A DNA stretch of 64,000 bases, taken from NCBI GenBank assembly GCA_030268105.1, contig BSDZ01000028.1, forward strand, positions 706,001-770,000, in the 5' to 3' direction. This document shows positions 59,801-63,387 of this stretch, in pieces (within the stretch, counting starts at the first letter, position 1; every line of letters starts with the position of its first letter). This stretch comes from Volvox africanus. Its lineage: Eukaryota > Chlorophyta > Chlorophyceae > Chlamydomonadales > Volvocaceae. The position numbers were made by a program, and so were the translations under genes. The notes under the pieces were generated by a model. The model was not told where the DNA came from. It saw only the letters and a list, made by a program, of their open reading frames with translations, and did no database searches.

Positions 59801-60587
59801 CTGGTGCTTCTCCTCTGAGGGGAACTGTGTGTGTCTGCCAGGCTCCTGTCTAGTCACTGTCGGGTTAGAGGAGAGGTTTCCCCGTCCTTTGAGCAGCTAG
59901 GTGTCCCCCGTTTTCTGTTGGGCCTTCCTGTGGTTTCTTGGTAGCCCTGAGTGCTCTGTGAGTGGCCAGGCGAGAGCCTATGAGGGCTCGCTGGCCCTAG
60001 TGAGAGGGGGAGCACGTGGCAGGACAGACAGACAAAGCCACGTGTTCCTCCCCTGCGCTGTGGCTCGGTCCGGTCAGGACCCCCGGTGCTCGTCTTTGAA
60101 GGGCGAGTCGCCCACAGTGTAACACCCAATACATGTACATATATACATGCATCATAGATGCGCATATGTATATGTGTGAACGTACATACACGTATAGACA
60201 GACAGATAGATACATACATACATACACACATTTACATACATACAGATAGATAGGTAGATACACACACAGATGCGTTTATTTACAGACTTCATCATTCGGT
60301 GCCTTTCTTTTGTTATGCATCATCATTCATTGCTTTATTCATATATAGATATACATACATGTATATACACATCATGCGACATCATGTGCGTGTGTGATTA
60401 TGGTGTACACCGGCCTGCCCTCATACAGGTTGCACTATTTTCAGTGTTCAGTATGGTCAGGATTGCCATTGTGGTTTTAACCTCTCAGCGGCAATAAGCT
60501 TGGGGCCGTCAACCGTTTGTAACATGGCTTGCACGGGAAACGTGTCCCAGACATGTGGCGGCCTGTTTTCTAATTTCATCTACACAT
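224..60587 (+). CDS. Interior of a giant tandem WSC-domain / proline-rich-linker gene (51 exons plus one broken exon)
   Basis: Three exon types recur in fixed order c-a-b in every 2.5 kb unit. Exon a (84 nt) encodes a Ser/Pro linker ([20 protein letters not shown], then PSNIPL). Exon b (123 nt) encodes [20 protein letters not shown] and ends ...[13 protein letters not shown]. Exon c (159 nt) encodes [20 protein letters not shown], then [15 protein letters not shown] and FIYT. Together b and c give a canonical WSC domain (Pfam PF01822 type) with eight cysteines: GCY, FC, GC, CxC, CxxxC and TCGG. WSC domains are extracellular and often bind glycans. Donors are G|GTAATA, G|GTACGT and T|GTAAGT; acceptors are TGCAG, ATGCAG and TACAG. 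Every intron is phase 1 and a+b+c is 366 nt, so units join in frame. The window gives 16 complete WSC domains and about 2,074 codons. No start, signal peptide, membrane segment or stop exon is inside. Domain identity is secure; expression as one transcript is inference, and a dead exon satellite is the alternative. Confidence 0.75.
1003..1334 (+). repeat. 163-bp tandem duplication beside the LINE fragment in unit 1
   Basis: The stretch from GATCGAATCTGG (1003) through the TA/CA microsatellite is repeated from 1166. Units 2 and 3 have the same duplication (from 4267 and 4428 in unit 2, period 161); later units have one copy. The junction reads ACACGTG|GATCG, and TG at that point occurs only where the LINE begins, so the duplication happened after the LINE inserted. 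Confidence 0.85.
1335..2113 (+). mobile_element. 5'-truncated LINE copy in unit 1 (779 bp)
   Basis: Matches 59351-60129 of the full LINE: the last 39 sense codons plus stop of ORF2 and the whole 3' UTR, ending GTGTAACACCCAA with no poly(A). It is flanked by a 9-bp target duplication ATATACACG at 1326-1334 and 2114-2122. The element cannot encode a functional protein. Confidence 0.93.
3558..6104 (+). CDS. Array unit 2: broken exon c remnant, intact exons a and b
   Basis: Exon a is 5463-5546 and exon b 5982-6104, both intact. Exon c survives only as 3558-3646. In other units 211 bp precede this point and contain the acceptor site and the codons up to the DCHCG part of the WSC domain; here they are replaced by 10 bp (3548-3557). 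The upstream TTTACAG just before 3548 could act as an acceptor, but by my count it would put the remnant out of frame. Skipping exon c would keep frame, because the exon is phase 1-1, but would lose half a domain. The unit also carries the truncated LINE in its c-a intron. Confidence 0.7.
4589..5367 (+). mobile_element. 5'-truncated LINE copy in unit 2 (co-amplified)
   Basis: Same truncation point, same ATATACACG flanks and almost the same sequence as the copy in unit 1. It is therefore a product of array amplification rather than a separate insertion. Confidence 0.93.
6942..9558 (+). CDS. Array unit 3: exons c, a, b (long unit with LINE fragment)
   Basis: Exon c is 6942-7100, exon a 8917-9000 and exon b 9436-9558, all intact. 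The c-a intron carries the third copy of the truncated LINE. That LINE copy has one visible private change, a seven-C run at about 8740 where units 1 and 2 read CTCCCC. Exon c joins exon b of unit 2 to form the first complete WSC domain of the window. Confidence 0.75.
8043..8821 (+). mobile_element. 5'-truncated LINE copy in unit 3 (co-amplified)
   Basis: Third copy with identical ends and target duplication. From unit 4 onward the same intron position is empty (CATATACACGCACACC), giving the pre-insertion allele inside the same array. Confidence 0.93.
10397..12060 (+). CDS. Array unit 4: exons c, a, b
   Basis: Exon c is 10397-10555, exon a 11419-11502 and exon b 11938-12060. This is the first short unit: its c-a intron lacks both the LINE fragment and the 161-163-bp duplication. 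Intron alleles are TATAGAGAG in the a-b intron and AACCC in the b-c intron. Confidence 0.75.
12899..14562 (+). CDS. Array unit 5: exons c, a, b (reference unit)
   Basis: Exon c is 12899-13057, exon a 13921-14004 and exon b 14440-14562, with the next exon c at 15401. Intron lengths are c-a 863, a-b 435 and b-c 838 nt. Codon joins read T|TT (Phe) between c and a, G|CC (Ala) between a and b, and G|GT (Gly) between b and c. Same intron alleles as unit 4. Confidence 0.75.
13058..13920 (+). other. c-a intron of the reference unit (863 nt)
   Basis: Begins GTAAGT and ends CTGCAG after a pyrimidine-rich GTTCTTGCCTGCCTG stretch. Contains an A-rich patch at about 13185-13245 and a TA/CA alternating microsatellite at about 13744-13832, whose TA run varies between units. 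Both truncated LINE insertions of this array that sit in c-a introns lie in this microsatellite. Small open frames here look like chance. The same intron recurs in all units. Confidence 0.75.
14005..14439 (+). other. a-b intron of the reference unit (435 nt)
   Basis: Begins GTAATA and ends TATATATGCAG. Contains a very AT-rich stretch at about 14128-14220 with a GAGA run whose start is polymorphic between units. The 3' part stays open in the exon b frame for about 65 codons, but joining it to exon a would break phase, so I treat it as intron. Confidence 0.7.
14563..15400 (+). other. b-c intron of the reference unit (838 nt)
   Basis: Begins GTACGT and ends CTCATACAG. In order it holds a GATG/GATA microsatellite (about 14646-14699), a degenerate telomere-like block (14844-14912), a G10 run (15065-15074), and a GACA/GATA/CATA/CACA microsatellite (about 15168-15241). 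The gypsy element and the full LINE both inserted into copies of this intron. Confidence 0.75.
14844..14912 (+). repeat. Interstitial telomere-like CCCTAAA block (one per unit)
   Basis: Four exact CCCTAAA heptamers plus degenerate ones (CCCTGAG, CCCTAAT, CTCTAAA) lie in about 70 bp. CCCTAAA is the C-strand of the plant-type TTTAGGG telomere repeat. One block occurs in every b-c intron; in units 7, 8 and 10-17 the last heptamer is changed to TCCTAAA. Confidence 0.8.
15401..17064 (+). CDS. Array unit 6: exons c, a, b
   Basis: Exon c is 15401-15559, exon a 16423-16506 and exon b 16942-17064. Indistinguishable from units 4 and 5 at the variable intron sites (TATAGAGAG, AACCC). Confidence 0.75.
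17903..19566 (+). CDS. Array unit 7: exons c, a, b
   Basis: Exon c is 17903-18061, exon a 18925-19008 and exon b 19444-19566. The a-b intron has the TATATAGAG allele of units 1-3, but the following b-c intron has AATCC instead of AACCC. This mixes alleles found apart in other units. Confidence 0.75.
20405..22066 (+). CDS. Array unit 8: exons c, a, b; following intron holds the gypsy element
   Basis: Exon c is 20405-20563, exon a 21425-21508 and exon b 21944-22066. Alleles match unit 7. The TA run in the c-a intron is shorter than in unit 7 and matches unit 9. The b-c intron after this unit (22067-30373) is interrupted by the complete chromovirus at 22561-30025. Confidence 0.75.
22561..23381 (+). 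repeat. 5' LTR (821 bp)
   Basis: Begins TGTTGTGCTACGG and ends GAGGTACAACA. A TATA-like ATATAAAT lies at about 22663. The LTR contains several perfect hairpins (see findings) and a GTAAGT donor-like site at 23233-23238. It should contain the promoter and the RNA 5' end. Confidence 0.96.
23385..23399 (+). promoter_or_regulatory. Primer-binding site for tRNA-primed reverse transcription
   Basis: TGGTATCGAGACAGG starts three bases after the LTR. TGG pairs with the tRNA CCA end. The first seven bases match the TGGTATC of plant-type initiator-Met primer sites; the following bases diverge, so the exact tRNA is uncertain. Conserved in the second copy at 62885. Confidence 0.8.
23449..23887 (+). CDS. 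Possible spliced N-terminal extension of gag
   Basis: An ATG at 23449 opens a 29-codon frame starting [15 protein letters not shown], which hits a stop soon after. A 71-nt GT-AG intron at 23537-23607 (GTTTGT...CGCAG, phase 1) would join it in frame to 23608-23760. A second phase-1 intron at 23761-23887 (GTAGGC...CCTAG) would join that to the gag frame at 23888. Spliced gag would then be about 478 residues. Both introns are inference; unspliced, the downstream stretch is an 84-codon frame (23628-23882) overlapping the gag ATG. In the second element the same frames are kept, with three changes inside the putative 71-nt intron and none in the first exon. Confidence 0.45.
23848..25083 (+). CDS. 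gag: Gag (capsid and nucleocapsid polyprotein)
   Basis: 411 residues from the ATG at 23848. Residues about 105-275 look like a retrotransposon gag capsid domain ([15 protein letters not shown], then [12 protein letters not shown]). A basic, low-complexity Ala/Gly/Ser/Arg region follows. Near the C-terminus is a zinc knuckle [13 protein letters not shown] at 25009-25047; its spacing is CX2CX3HX4C, one residue shorter than the usual CX2CX4HX4C. Gag packages the RNA and forms the particle. The frame ends at a TAG (25081-25083), and pol continues in the same frame. The real start may be upstream if the leader introns are used. Confidence 0.88.
   Translation: MSAEHDDTPHTSLASQPDFVVAARAPDRGLETVGARATQEPLFLQTPAHLIVPHSAVNTNMDNTAGPRVLPLPQARGHDDIPEVMRLSIPVPRLNISLTDKTPGHSIADATRAYVRDAKKYLQAVHGGDNDGIRCLFVGNTLEGAAKDWYRNWTNARGSYTFDELVAALLARFATEVQARDVEARNVLAAGSYHMRRDENVPAYQSRFEALVTPIADLTESERVFWFRRGLTKLLAKWCATDLVGAQIKSYDALVAFAKGAEIRLLAGEEEVKSAPRANAVQVQDPLGEAVALDQDLGATRPTPTAATRRSNGQRKARGGASSGVRGTGGAGPSSDPARNRKRGGAPSSAAAQRSDPNAKRTRTDDTFMPKWNCNRSEFERRKLANVCLRCAESHSTKDCPLMPPFVPQPK
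25084..29145 (+). CDS. pol: Pol: protease, reverse transcriptase, RNase H, integrase, chromodomain
   Basis: 1,353 codons open from directly after the gag TAG to TGA at 29143-29145, in the gag frame. An ATG-less N-terminal region of about 200 codons precedes protease, so readthrough is the natural way to make it. Protease active site DTGA is at 25720. Reverse transcriptase spans about 26290-27000, with YLDD at 26806-26817. RNase H acidic residues are at 27268, 27379, 27454 and 27580. Integrase has an HHCC zinc site (27844, 27864, 27955, 27963) and a DD35E core (28054, 28237, 28345). A GPY motif is at 28750. The C-terminal chromodomain spans about 28941-29120 ([17 protein letters not shown]). 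Chromodomains of this class bind histone marks and can direct integration. All catalytic residues are present. Confidence 0.95.
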   Translation, partial: GLARVPAEGALPGFSELTRGRWSSLRPAVKALLPCVLEHIERVIARRITLDGRTGLLCFDPLCNLFTPRRPLSSIDLSNHVVLFIPSSLREMSEQLAIYRRCRRQYPGTAACVLLPAFCRRKAEALLRGMRHVHRFEPGTVLFNGVDREGTLAPWPHLSYSVDVWYEAPDRGAVGYGPALSALTLSAGQSLVDNRVPVVQIGLNGRTLKALVDTGASDDFISVAEVNALGLSPESSDCTQVTLADGGKHPIVGRITLSLSLGPLRVVTRPYVLQGLAETAPYIMGSSTLRQYRARIDMETATLHMCKGTLSIKVPFLSFEHVTPKGGETEAVPMVNFAVTAMAARIEPELVGRKEAVRLLRKGAHGLLLRPRVSCCVTTAQISVDPEVEALLSQYEDVFKDIPGLPPMRPVDHTIPLMPGAQPTARPMYRLSPLELDEVKRQVTDLLAKGMIRPSTSPYSAPILFVGKKDGTLRMCIDYRGLNANTVKNRYPLPRVDDLLDKLKGSAYFSSIDLQQGYNQIRIAASDIPKTAFRTPFGHFEYTVLSFGLTNAPATFQAVMDRMFRPFIDRFVVCYLDDILVYSKTREEHLEHLRLVLDVMRREQLFAKRAKCFWAQPQVEYLGHIVSATGVKMDPRKVAVVRDWPAPQNLTELRKFLGLTNYFRKFIEKYSIIAAPLTNLTRKGVFVSLESWTPQCQRAFEELKRIVAEDVTLAFPDYSLPFRVEVVSDASIFGSGAVLLQEGRPIAFTSKKFSGAEIRYTTGEQELLAVLHALKEWRCYLEGRPFTLKTDHKPLTFLQSVPTLNRRQARWMEYLARFNCTWEYISGKLNIADALSRHPSLHAAILAAPVVRPRSEEVPIATDLAERLKVAYNVDAWFADPANVENLRKQNGLWLRTEGAATQIVVPNDDALRYDILARFHEDPLAGHPGSKRLIDLVQRSFWWPRLAKDAANFVQTCSLCQRNKALSGKGHGLLQPLPVPDAPWESVSMDFVVALPKTEGGYDAVFVMVDRLTKMVHLAPCTSSCTAEQTARLFFDNVVRLHGIPKNVISDRGGQFTSKFWEALCKLVGMRVNLSTAYHPQTDGQTERTNRTLGDMLRNYAGRTPLVWDTYLTAAEFALNNAVNRSTGKSPFFLNYGFHPALPVWRELEVNVPAAKLFAKSFMSRITDAKSCLDAAQQRTMEYYNKSKQDVTFSEGQLVLLSTKNLRSLADGSRKLLPRWIGPYPVMRMVGNVAVELALPADMTIHPTFHVSLVRPYRGTEPVPEPANAPAAIEPVPETWIAGKQKFYDVERVLDYRARRVGRHRRKRTVHEYLVKWTGYTDEHNSWEPARNFSQDMKPLLEEARKRATQAK
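29190..29200 (+). promoter_or_regulatory. Polypurine tract
   Basis: GGGAGGGGGGA, four bases (TAAT) before the 3' LTR. It is the expected primer for plus-strand DNA synthesis. Confidence 0.85.
29205..30025 (+). repeat. 3' LTR (821 bp)
   Basis: Same length as the 5' LTR. By eye two differences: CCTAGA versus CCGAGA, and ATGCGAGG versus ATGCAAGG. Followed directly by the GATCC target duplication and the resumed array sequence. Confidence 0.96.
30374..32035 (+). CDS. Array unit 9: exons c, a, b
   Basis: Exon c is 30374-30532, exon a 31394-31477 and exon b 31913-32035. Exon c must be spliced to exon b of unit 8 across the intron containing the gypsy insertion. Alleles are TATAGAGAG with AACCC, unlike both neighbours, but the TA run length matches unit 8. 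Confidence 0.75.
32874..34539 (+). CDS. Array unit 10: exons c, a, b
   Basis: Exon c is 32874-33032, exon a 33898-33981 and exon b 34417-34539. First of five units of period 2504 (longer TA run). Alleles TATAGAGAG and AATCC. Confidence 0.75.
35378..37043 (+). CDS. Array unit 11: exons c, a, b
   Basis: Exon c is 35378-35536, exon a 36402-36485 and exon b 36921-37043. Same alleles and period as unit 10. Confidence 0.75.
37882..39547 (+). CDS. Array unit 12: exons c, a, b
   Basis: Exon c is 37882-38040, exon a 38906-38989 and exon b 39425-39547. Same alleles and period as unit 10. Confidence 0.75.
40386..42051 (+). CDS. Array unit 13: exons c, a, b
   Basis: Exon c is 40386-40544, exon a 41410-41493 and exon b 41929-42051. 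Same alleles and period as unit 10. Confidence 0.75.
42890..44555 (+). CDS. Array unit 14: exons c, a, b
   Basis: Exon c is 42890-43048, exon a 43914-43997 and exon b 44433-44555. Same alleles as unit 10; last unit of the 2504 group. Confidence 0.75.
45394..47057 (+). CDS. Array unit 15: exons c, a, b
   Basis: Exon c is 45394-45552, exon a 46416-46499 and exon b 46935-47057. Period returns to 2502. The following b-c intron is the first to carry the CACATTT variant, near 47691, where other units read CACACAT. Confidence 0.75.
47896..49559 (+). CDS. Array unit 16: exons c, a, b
   Basis: Exon c is 47896-48054, exon a 48918-49001 and exon b 49437-49559. The following b-c intron also carries CACATTT, near 50193. 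Confidence 0.75.
50398..52061 (+). CDS. Array unit 17: exons c, a, b; following intron holds the full-length LINE
   Basis: Exon c is 50398-50556, exon a 51420-51503 and exon b 51939-52061. The b-c intron that follows (52062-60428) contains the full LINE at 52612-60130. The CACATTT variant appears on the far side of the LINE, near 60228, so the LINE entered a unit of the 15-17 type. Confidence 0.75.
52643..53165 (+). promoter_or_regulatory. LINE 5' UTR
   Basis: About 520 bp between the ACAT run and the ORF1 ATG, without a convincing ORF. Contains a GTTCAAGTCTCAC stretch near 52743 that resembles a pol III B box, but no matching A box or tRNA fold is evident. It should contain the internal promoter of the element. 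Confidence 0.55.
53166..54818 (+). CDS. LINE ORF1 protein
   Basis: 550 residues. The first ATG in frame is 53166 in the good context ACCATGA; codons upstream are open but have no ATG. Residues 60-230 are the most globular part ([20 protein letters not shown], then [20 protein letters not shown]). The latter vaguely recalls the RRM-like or DUF4283 segment of plant LINE ORF1 proteins. I see no CCHC knuckle. Residues 290-430 are Pro/Ala-rich and 440-530 very basic, as expected of a nucleic-acid-binding chaperone. The TAA stop overlaps the ORF2 start by one base. Confidence 0.85.
   Translation: MIDINRARTTARTTKSIGQESAAANRGPSARPPMAKRFVNLDQIQRELPAGTPILLDQETLAMDFHWPPDSNPADVHAQLFGPLTDAVITKVYEVMVANMPGLPCSLPKIGRHHQYKHPNGNVVQEITILLPKGGRAWLLSSTAVARGHLRLGQVHLLPNNPPITVEVHIKNLHKMQPALWEISGVPSSLSPQAIPSFLAQAYSSERSSRPMDEFQDLKPTRMADTWRVKMAPGSPSLPPQSLFSFGRPGGFLNQGMLVATRLRSVVEEAPFRMPCKPPPRTELNRQRDLKRQRLPTHQPNPPAQPTARLRGLDPSSSMANTVPSFADVLRQHPQGPPRQPTPSSLMPLPPGAPQPMAPPPRLPPQAIIEAAATAAMAREAAAKAATAACKPRTPTNTTDVVTECAAQPPPPQPASKPDNQGVVNEVNAPAGRSLSRARAQEHTSNSHALTRTQQNKIRKQRLTHLPEEVRAQRHMAQTERARQARKAKLALQRKERESTVSGGITKEALRPRRTPTRRPRQTKNNPNPSQDMDCDGKEYDPPNRETQAE
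54818..59467 (+). CDS. LINE ORF2 protein: AP endonuclease, reverse transcriptase, zinc knuckle
   Basis: 1,549 residues starting at the ATG that overlaps the ORF1 stop. The endonuclease spans residues about 19-285, with N25 in HNMRG, E56 in QET, the GDFN motif, SRLDRIY, and S-D276-H277. Reverse transcriptase spans about 520-790, with [34 protein letters not shown] and the catalytic FADD at 759-762. The C-terminal cysteine/histidine cluster is C1321, C1323, C1334, H1339, H1340, C1344. The protein nicks target DNA and primes reverse transcription there. All catalytic motifs are present. The last 44 residues are shared with the truncated copies in units 1-3. Confidence 0.95.
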   Translation: MSRGNKRSQRQGAISGHPLRIATHNMRGLLASHGSRLQAAVRQWAEQRLDVVCLQETHHTTLQHQCLFERDLRYATKQIHTQNWKIAAYSWSNSTHTAGVLILIRQGLASALAPKLATPQHTCTRGRFTDCILHWGGHRLHICNIYLPPGTTSMAAETRRQLFENALAATTTQAMEDNRDTTLIWAGDFNFVENPEWDSSAGRDGRQADRPITEMRQRAGPQMVDTHRYLHPRRRDFTHLYHAPTPGGSRLDRIYINEAKLPYLCHTAISFHTASDHRLATLHLLPCKNEVKGPGIKRIRMAFTDHEDLATSMAEWIRNQCQEAPSVEENPGNLIAWWPGFKRRLTFLAHQLNKVAQQRRQQPGAHTQEAYLGVQQAQQALDTMPHSPHLLQQLIDAQARLARMHIEDNARVAKKTRVHWLHAGERPGPALTTFLQTQIQDQQTAPVALQAHSGRLVTNPAQLPQVVADFWAGVCRAPDFTTPEDRQSVLTQLAAANIRLPEEADEVAGSPTIAVTELGFALKKSQPGKAPGWDGIPTDLYRKFWPEIGHTMAALFTAIGKTGQVPTGFLDGIIKVLYKKGDPKQPGNYRPITLLCSDYRLLAKVLANRLGPALGRIISPEQSAFLPKRLIGDSVLFLRHLPHLLRKLNRQGLLAFLDFAKAYDTVDRNFLMGAMEAMGAGPQLCSWTRILLSNTRARAMVNGFKSRLVKMEAGVRQGCPLAPLLYLFVAQALFSWLKSQEIGLRLLPSDEDRVTACQFADDAEVALEGEESVPAFLEAMDTFARASGQRLNLDKMEILPIGAVDDHHQGSTINGLKVVTTATALNLPMDNQLQPPQPDWPEMLALAYTRMQRLAHYPLSAFGRAAAVSNYCLQTVTWHMEHGGPPPDTTLTYIERLAARLVDRKQGPEDQGQRFTGVPSRLLVGHPSTGGFGLLPLRQHIRARQAMWAVRFIRGALMARRERERVMLLDTAMNTVAEEEEEPVTSGNVRSLHPWIRTLATYLEITHPAFKPWALTTAQATGPWLGGETLPEEISRIVGALGHLPPLEDVSNPPLAPGDWCWAAALWGNPLLPNNSDNGGSINGNNHRPGLETRHPLMASCRKLLTVGDLVRVYDMLEHDQIPLPQYMTWLDWTQQFLDPSASPTQLRDKESTRMALSALCNDISPAWIAAARKVVNRLQPQQPDRVEDRMQQQMPAPPDRTTVMAMIVRRLGWRLPGDSGIVPLYNLTVSQATQLQGVSTAEERLELLSAFVQEAQGMPTDGPAPPCPVTNLQRFQATLDRLWTAVRWENKNKETLWRLVVDGIPIPGNTHLSRVPIKPCGCGSYGADTDQPCSPRLHHFWECPIAKAVREQIDRHLPLPTSATIEGGLTRQQLWLVQAPPGCEQAPWDVIALAALSSMEYGRHCLRAATREHRPQWPSTHRRRQQQQTHTAEQGPRQRAITDFFNHSGGFPQEEEEDANTHPIISTTQPAMDTPTQTATSPLDRAQARTVAHFWARLHSFAALGIPHYGWDQVGPQHPILAIVGTQMRCADPVDITNHGAARTEQGL
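59468..60129 (+). other. LINE 3' UTR
   Basis: About 660 bp. The first 130 bp are strongly purine-biased (GGAGG, AGGGGGAGAG, GAGGGAGG, GGGAAGGGAGAGGG), and a CCTTAGGGCTTTAGGGGGG stretch follows near 59618. It ends GTGTAACACCCAA without an A tail. The whole UTR is preserved in the truncated copies, as expected if the 3' end is recognised by the reverse transcriptase. Confidence 0.85.
60429..60587 (+). CDS. Array unit 18: exon c only
   Basis: Exon c (159 nt) is intact with its TACAG acceptor and GTAAGT donor. Any exons a and b of this unit lie beyond the window, because the c-a intron is interrupted at 61340 by a truncated LINE that itself holds a gypsy element running past 64000. Exon c completes the WSC domain begun by exon b of unit 17. 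Confidence 0.75.
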
Positions 60588-61339
60588 GTAAGTTGATGCG
60601 GTAGTGACGTCTGTGTACGTACACATATCATCGTATCCAAGGTATGCGATATTATTTATTGTCTCAATTAGCAGATAACGTTTTACGTTGTCAAGCAGTA
60701 GATTTACAACAAAAAGAACTCATGAATACACAAGATAACATGAAGAATAAAAAAAGAAATTTAAAAACATCATTAAGGCTCATTAGGGAGCCAAAAGATC
60801 TTCATGTATGTGTCCCTGCGTGTATGCTTACATACATGTTCATGCATAAATACATACATAGCCACGCATATGGACATTTTTATGCGCTCGTTGTGTGCTT
60901 GCAGGATAGATAGATAAATTGATGTTGTCGCTCACGTGTACGTTTGGGCATAACATAGCTATAGCCCATCCATCGTACGTGTAGTAGCCTGGGATGTCTA
61001 CGGGTGATATCCGAAACCGGCCGTGTATGGGCATCTTAAGATTGGGCTTTTGCGTGGGCGGATATGACAGAGATGCAAACATCGGAAGGCGATGAGTGAC
61101 ATCTGGTGTGGTTTTGAGTGGCGGCCCCTCCTGATGTCAGGTTTGGGCGAGGGCAATTGACATGTCGGTGGGAATGAGGCGGCAGGCCCCATCACCTGGC
61201 CGTGCGGGATCGAATCTGGCTTATTATGGTACTTCTGCATCCAGTCTCCCAAGAGTCCCAATCACATGACCCATATTATATGTATATATATATATACACA
61301 TATGTGTGTACGTACATATATATGTATATACACATATAT

Positions 61340-62056
61340 GCAAAAATGAGGTCAAGGGCCCAGGCATCAAGCGTATACGCATGGCCTTCACTGACCATGA
61401 GGATTTGGCTACAAGCATGGCGGAGTGGATCCGGAACCAATGCCAAGAGGCACCCTCAGTCGAAGAGAATCCGGGCAACCTTATTGCTTGGTGGCCTGGT
61501 TTTAAACGCTGACTAACCTTCCTAGCACACCAACTCAACAAGGTAGCGCAACAGCGCAGACAGCAGCCAGGTGCTCATACCCAGGAGGCCTACCTTGGGG
61601 TCCAACAGGCCCAACAAGCCCTCGATACTATGCCGCACTCACCACACCTACTACAGCAGCTCATAGATGCCCAAGCAAGACTGGCTAGGGTGCATATTGA
61701 GGACAACGCCAGGGTGGCAAAAAAGACCCGGGTCCACTGGTTACACGCAGGAGAGTGTCCTGGCCCAGCTCTGACAACCTTCCTGCAAACCCAAATCCAG
61801 GACCAGCAAACAGCCCCAGTGGCACTCCAGGCACACTCAGGCCGACTGGTCACTAATCCAGCACAGCTACCACAGGTCGTAGCGGACTTTTGGGCAGGGG
61901 TATGCAGAGCCCCAGACTTCACCACTCCTGAAGATCGCCAGTCAGTGCTAACCCAGTTAGCAGCAGCCAACATCCGACTCCCTGAGGAAGCTGATGAAGT
62001 GGCTGGGTCCCCGACCATTGCTGTGACTGAGCTGGGTTTCGCACTGAAGAAGAGCC
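61340..62056 (+). pseudogene. 5'-truncated LINE copy interrupted by a gypsy element
   Basis: Collinear, without gaps, with 55677-56393 of the full LINE (717 bp; endonuclease/RT linker and start of RT). The 5' junction lies in the TA/CA microsatellite of the c-a intron with TG microhomology. By eye there are five differences from the full copy, four of them C to T. One makes CGA into TGA (61510-61512), a stop in ORF2. The right end is the insertion point of the second gypsy element, so the rest of the copy lies beyond it. Confidence 0.92.
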
Positions 62057-62881
62057 TGTTGTGCTACGGTTCATTTCCCGCCGACGCGTAGGTTGACGCG
62101 ATCCTACTAGGCGAAGTGCTTTTGTGATGAACGCATTGCATATGAATGAATCTGCATGATATAAATGTATTCGTGTACATTTATATATGCATTTGGCATG
62201 TTGTCATTATCCATTGCGACATCGCATCATGGCAAATCCGCCTAGCATGCATGAATAACCGAAGCATTGAAGTGCGCATTATGCTCGTGCTATGAAACGA
62301 TAAGTAATATTATCTGATATAATATTACTTCATTAAAGCACACGTTGAGAGCGCCGCACTTGTCGCGATGCATGCCCTGCAACCGGATATCGTTATCCGG
62401 ACCCTTGCATCATGTGAATGCCGGAAAGGCTTATACGATTGTTATACGTAGACATCGCCTAGACGCAGTAGGGTTGTCACATCTAGGATCGGCCTCCTAA
62501 TGTGAATCGTACGGCACTGCGATGCTGCGAGTATAACAGATGCGAGGACGGCTAAGCTAGACAAGATATTCGATACCGGAGAACACTTGTGTGTTCTACA
62601 CTACTATTACTATACGATACTCTACTTAGCCCGAGCTAAGCCTGAACTTCGCTAATCACCGCCGCGTGATGATTGCTTGCTTCCGGCGCTGACGGCGATT
62701 TCGTCCATTGCATCATTCCGACCTGTAAGACCGTAAGTTATATCTCTCTTCGTCTTGAAGTCTTCCGCTGTCTCTGTTTGCTCTCGCTTGCCTTGCTGTA
62801 CTTGCAAGTGCTCGCGCATCGGCGTCGATAGTCTCCAGACGTGCAGATACTCATGAGCAAACGCGAACGAGAGGTACAAGA
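62057..62881 (+). repeat. 5' LTR of the second chromovirus copy (about 825 bp)
   Basis: Same hairpins and TATA-like region as the first element, with scattered substitutions and small indels. The end reads GTACAAGA instead of GTACAACA, so the terminal CA is lost. Its partner LTR is outside the window. Confidence 0.93.
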
Positions 62882-62948
62882 ATTTGGTATCGAGACAGGT
62901 TCGTTGCCTAACTGTCTCTCTTTGTCTAATCGGAAGTAGGTTCTTTCT

Positions 62949-63387
62949 ATGGCGAGTTCCAGCGACGAACCACGAGGACCGCTAGATACTTTTGCCGAAG
63001 ACTTAGGCCGCGCCGTTTTGGACGCCGCCGCTTCCGGTTTGTAATTGTTTAATTGCTTTTGTTTAGATTGCTGCACTTGTTGTGTAAGTGTACGCTCTGA
63101 GTCGCAGGTAATCTCAGTGCACCGGCATTGCTTGCCGCGGCGACTGAGACCGGCGTTCGTCCGGACCAGTTGGCGACTCTCATTGCCCAAACTACGGAGA
63201 TCAGGACTCAGCTGGGCAATTACTTGCTGAGTTTGCTGAATCTTCTCAAGAGTACTGTCGGTAGGCTCACCGAATCGCTTTGTACTCTTGCCTTTGCGAT
63301 AGAAGTCGGCTTCTATTACGCAAAACTAGGGTATCGTTTCGTGCTCCATGTCCGCGGAACGCGACGATACGCCGCACACTAGCCTAG
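62949..63387 (+). CDS. Possible spliced gag leader, second copy
   Basis: Counterpart of 23449-23887. The ATG at 62949, the 71-nt candidate intron (63037-63107), the middle frame and the candidate acceptor at 63387 are all present. See the first copy for the splicing model. Confidence 0.4.

Larger units (their letters stand above)
52612..60130 (+). mobile_element. Full-length non-LTR retrotransposon (LINE), about 7.5 kb
   Basis: Flanked by an 11-bp target duplication ACATGTACATA (52601-52611 and 60131-60141). Removing the element and one duplication restores a normal 2.50-kb unit. It has a 5' UTR, ORF1, ORF2 with an apurinic-type endonuclease and reverse transcriptase, and a 3' UTR ending GTGTAACACCCAA without poly(A). 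Both ORFs are intact, so it may be active or recently active. A run of ACAT repeats (52607 to about 52642) sits at the 5' junction. It lies in the b-c intron after unit 17, in the sense orientation. Confidence 0.95.
1..61339 (+). repeat. Macro-tandem array, 18 units of about 2.5 kb (units 1-3 about 3.26-3.45 kb), interrupted twice by retrotransposons
   Basis: An anchor just downstream of exon c recurs at 439, 3703, 7157, 10612, 13114, 15616, 18118, 20620, 30589, 33089, 35593, 38097, 40601, 43105, 45609, 48111, 50613 and 60644. Intervals are 3264, 3454 and 3455 for the first three, then 2502 four times. The next two are 9969 (2499 after removing the gypsy element and its target duplication) and 2500. 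They continue as 2504 five times, 2502 twice and 10031 (2501 without the LINE). Units are almost identical in exons and introns alike. Differences are confined to TA-run length, a G9/G10 run and a few single sites. Units are head to tail on the + strand. Confidence 0.98.

Noticed and set aside
1..61339. CRISPR-like or simple satellite interpretation of the periodic array
   Set aside because: Units are 2.5 kb, contain spliceable exons with a recognisable domain, and have no short repeat-spacer structure.
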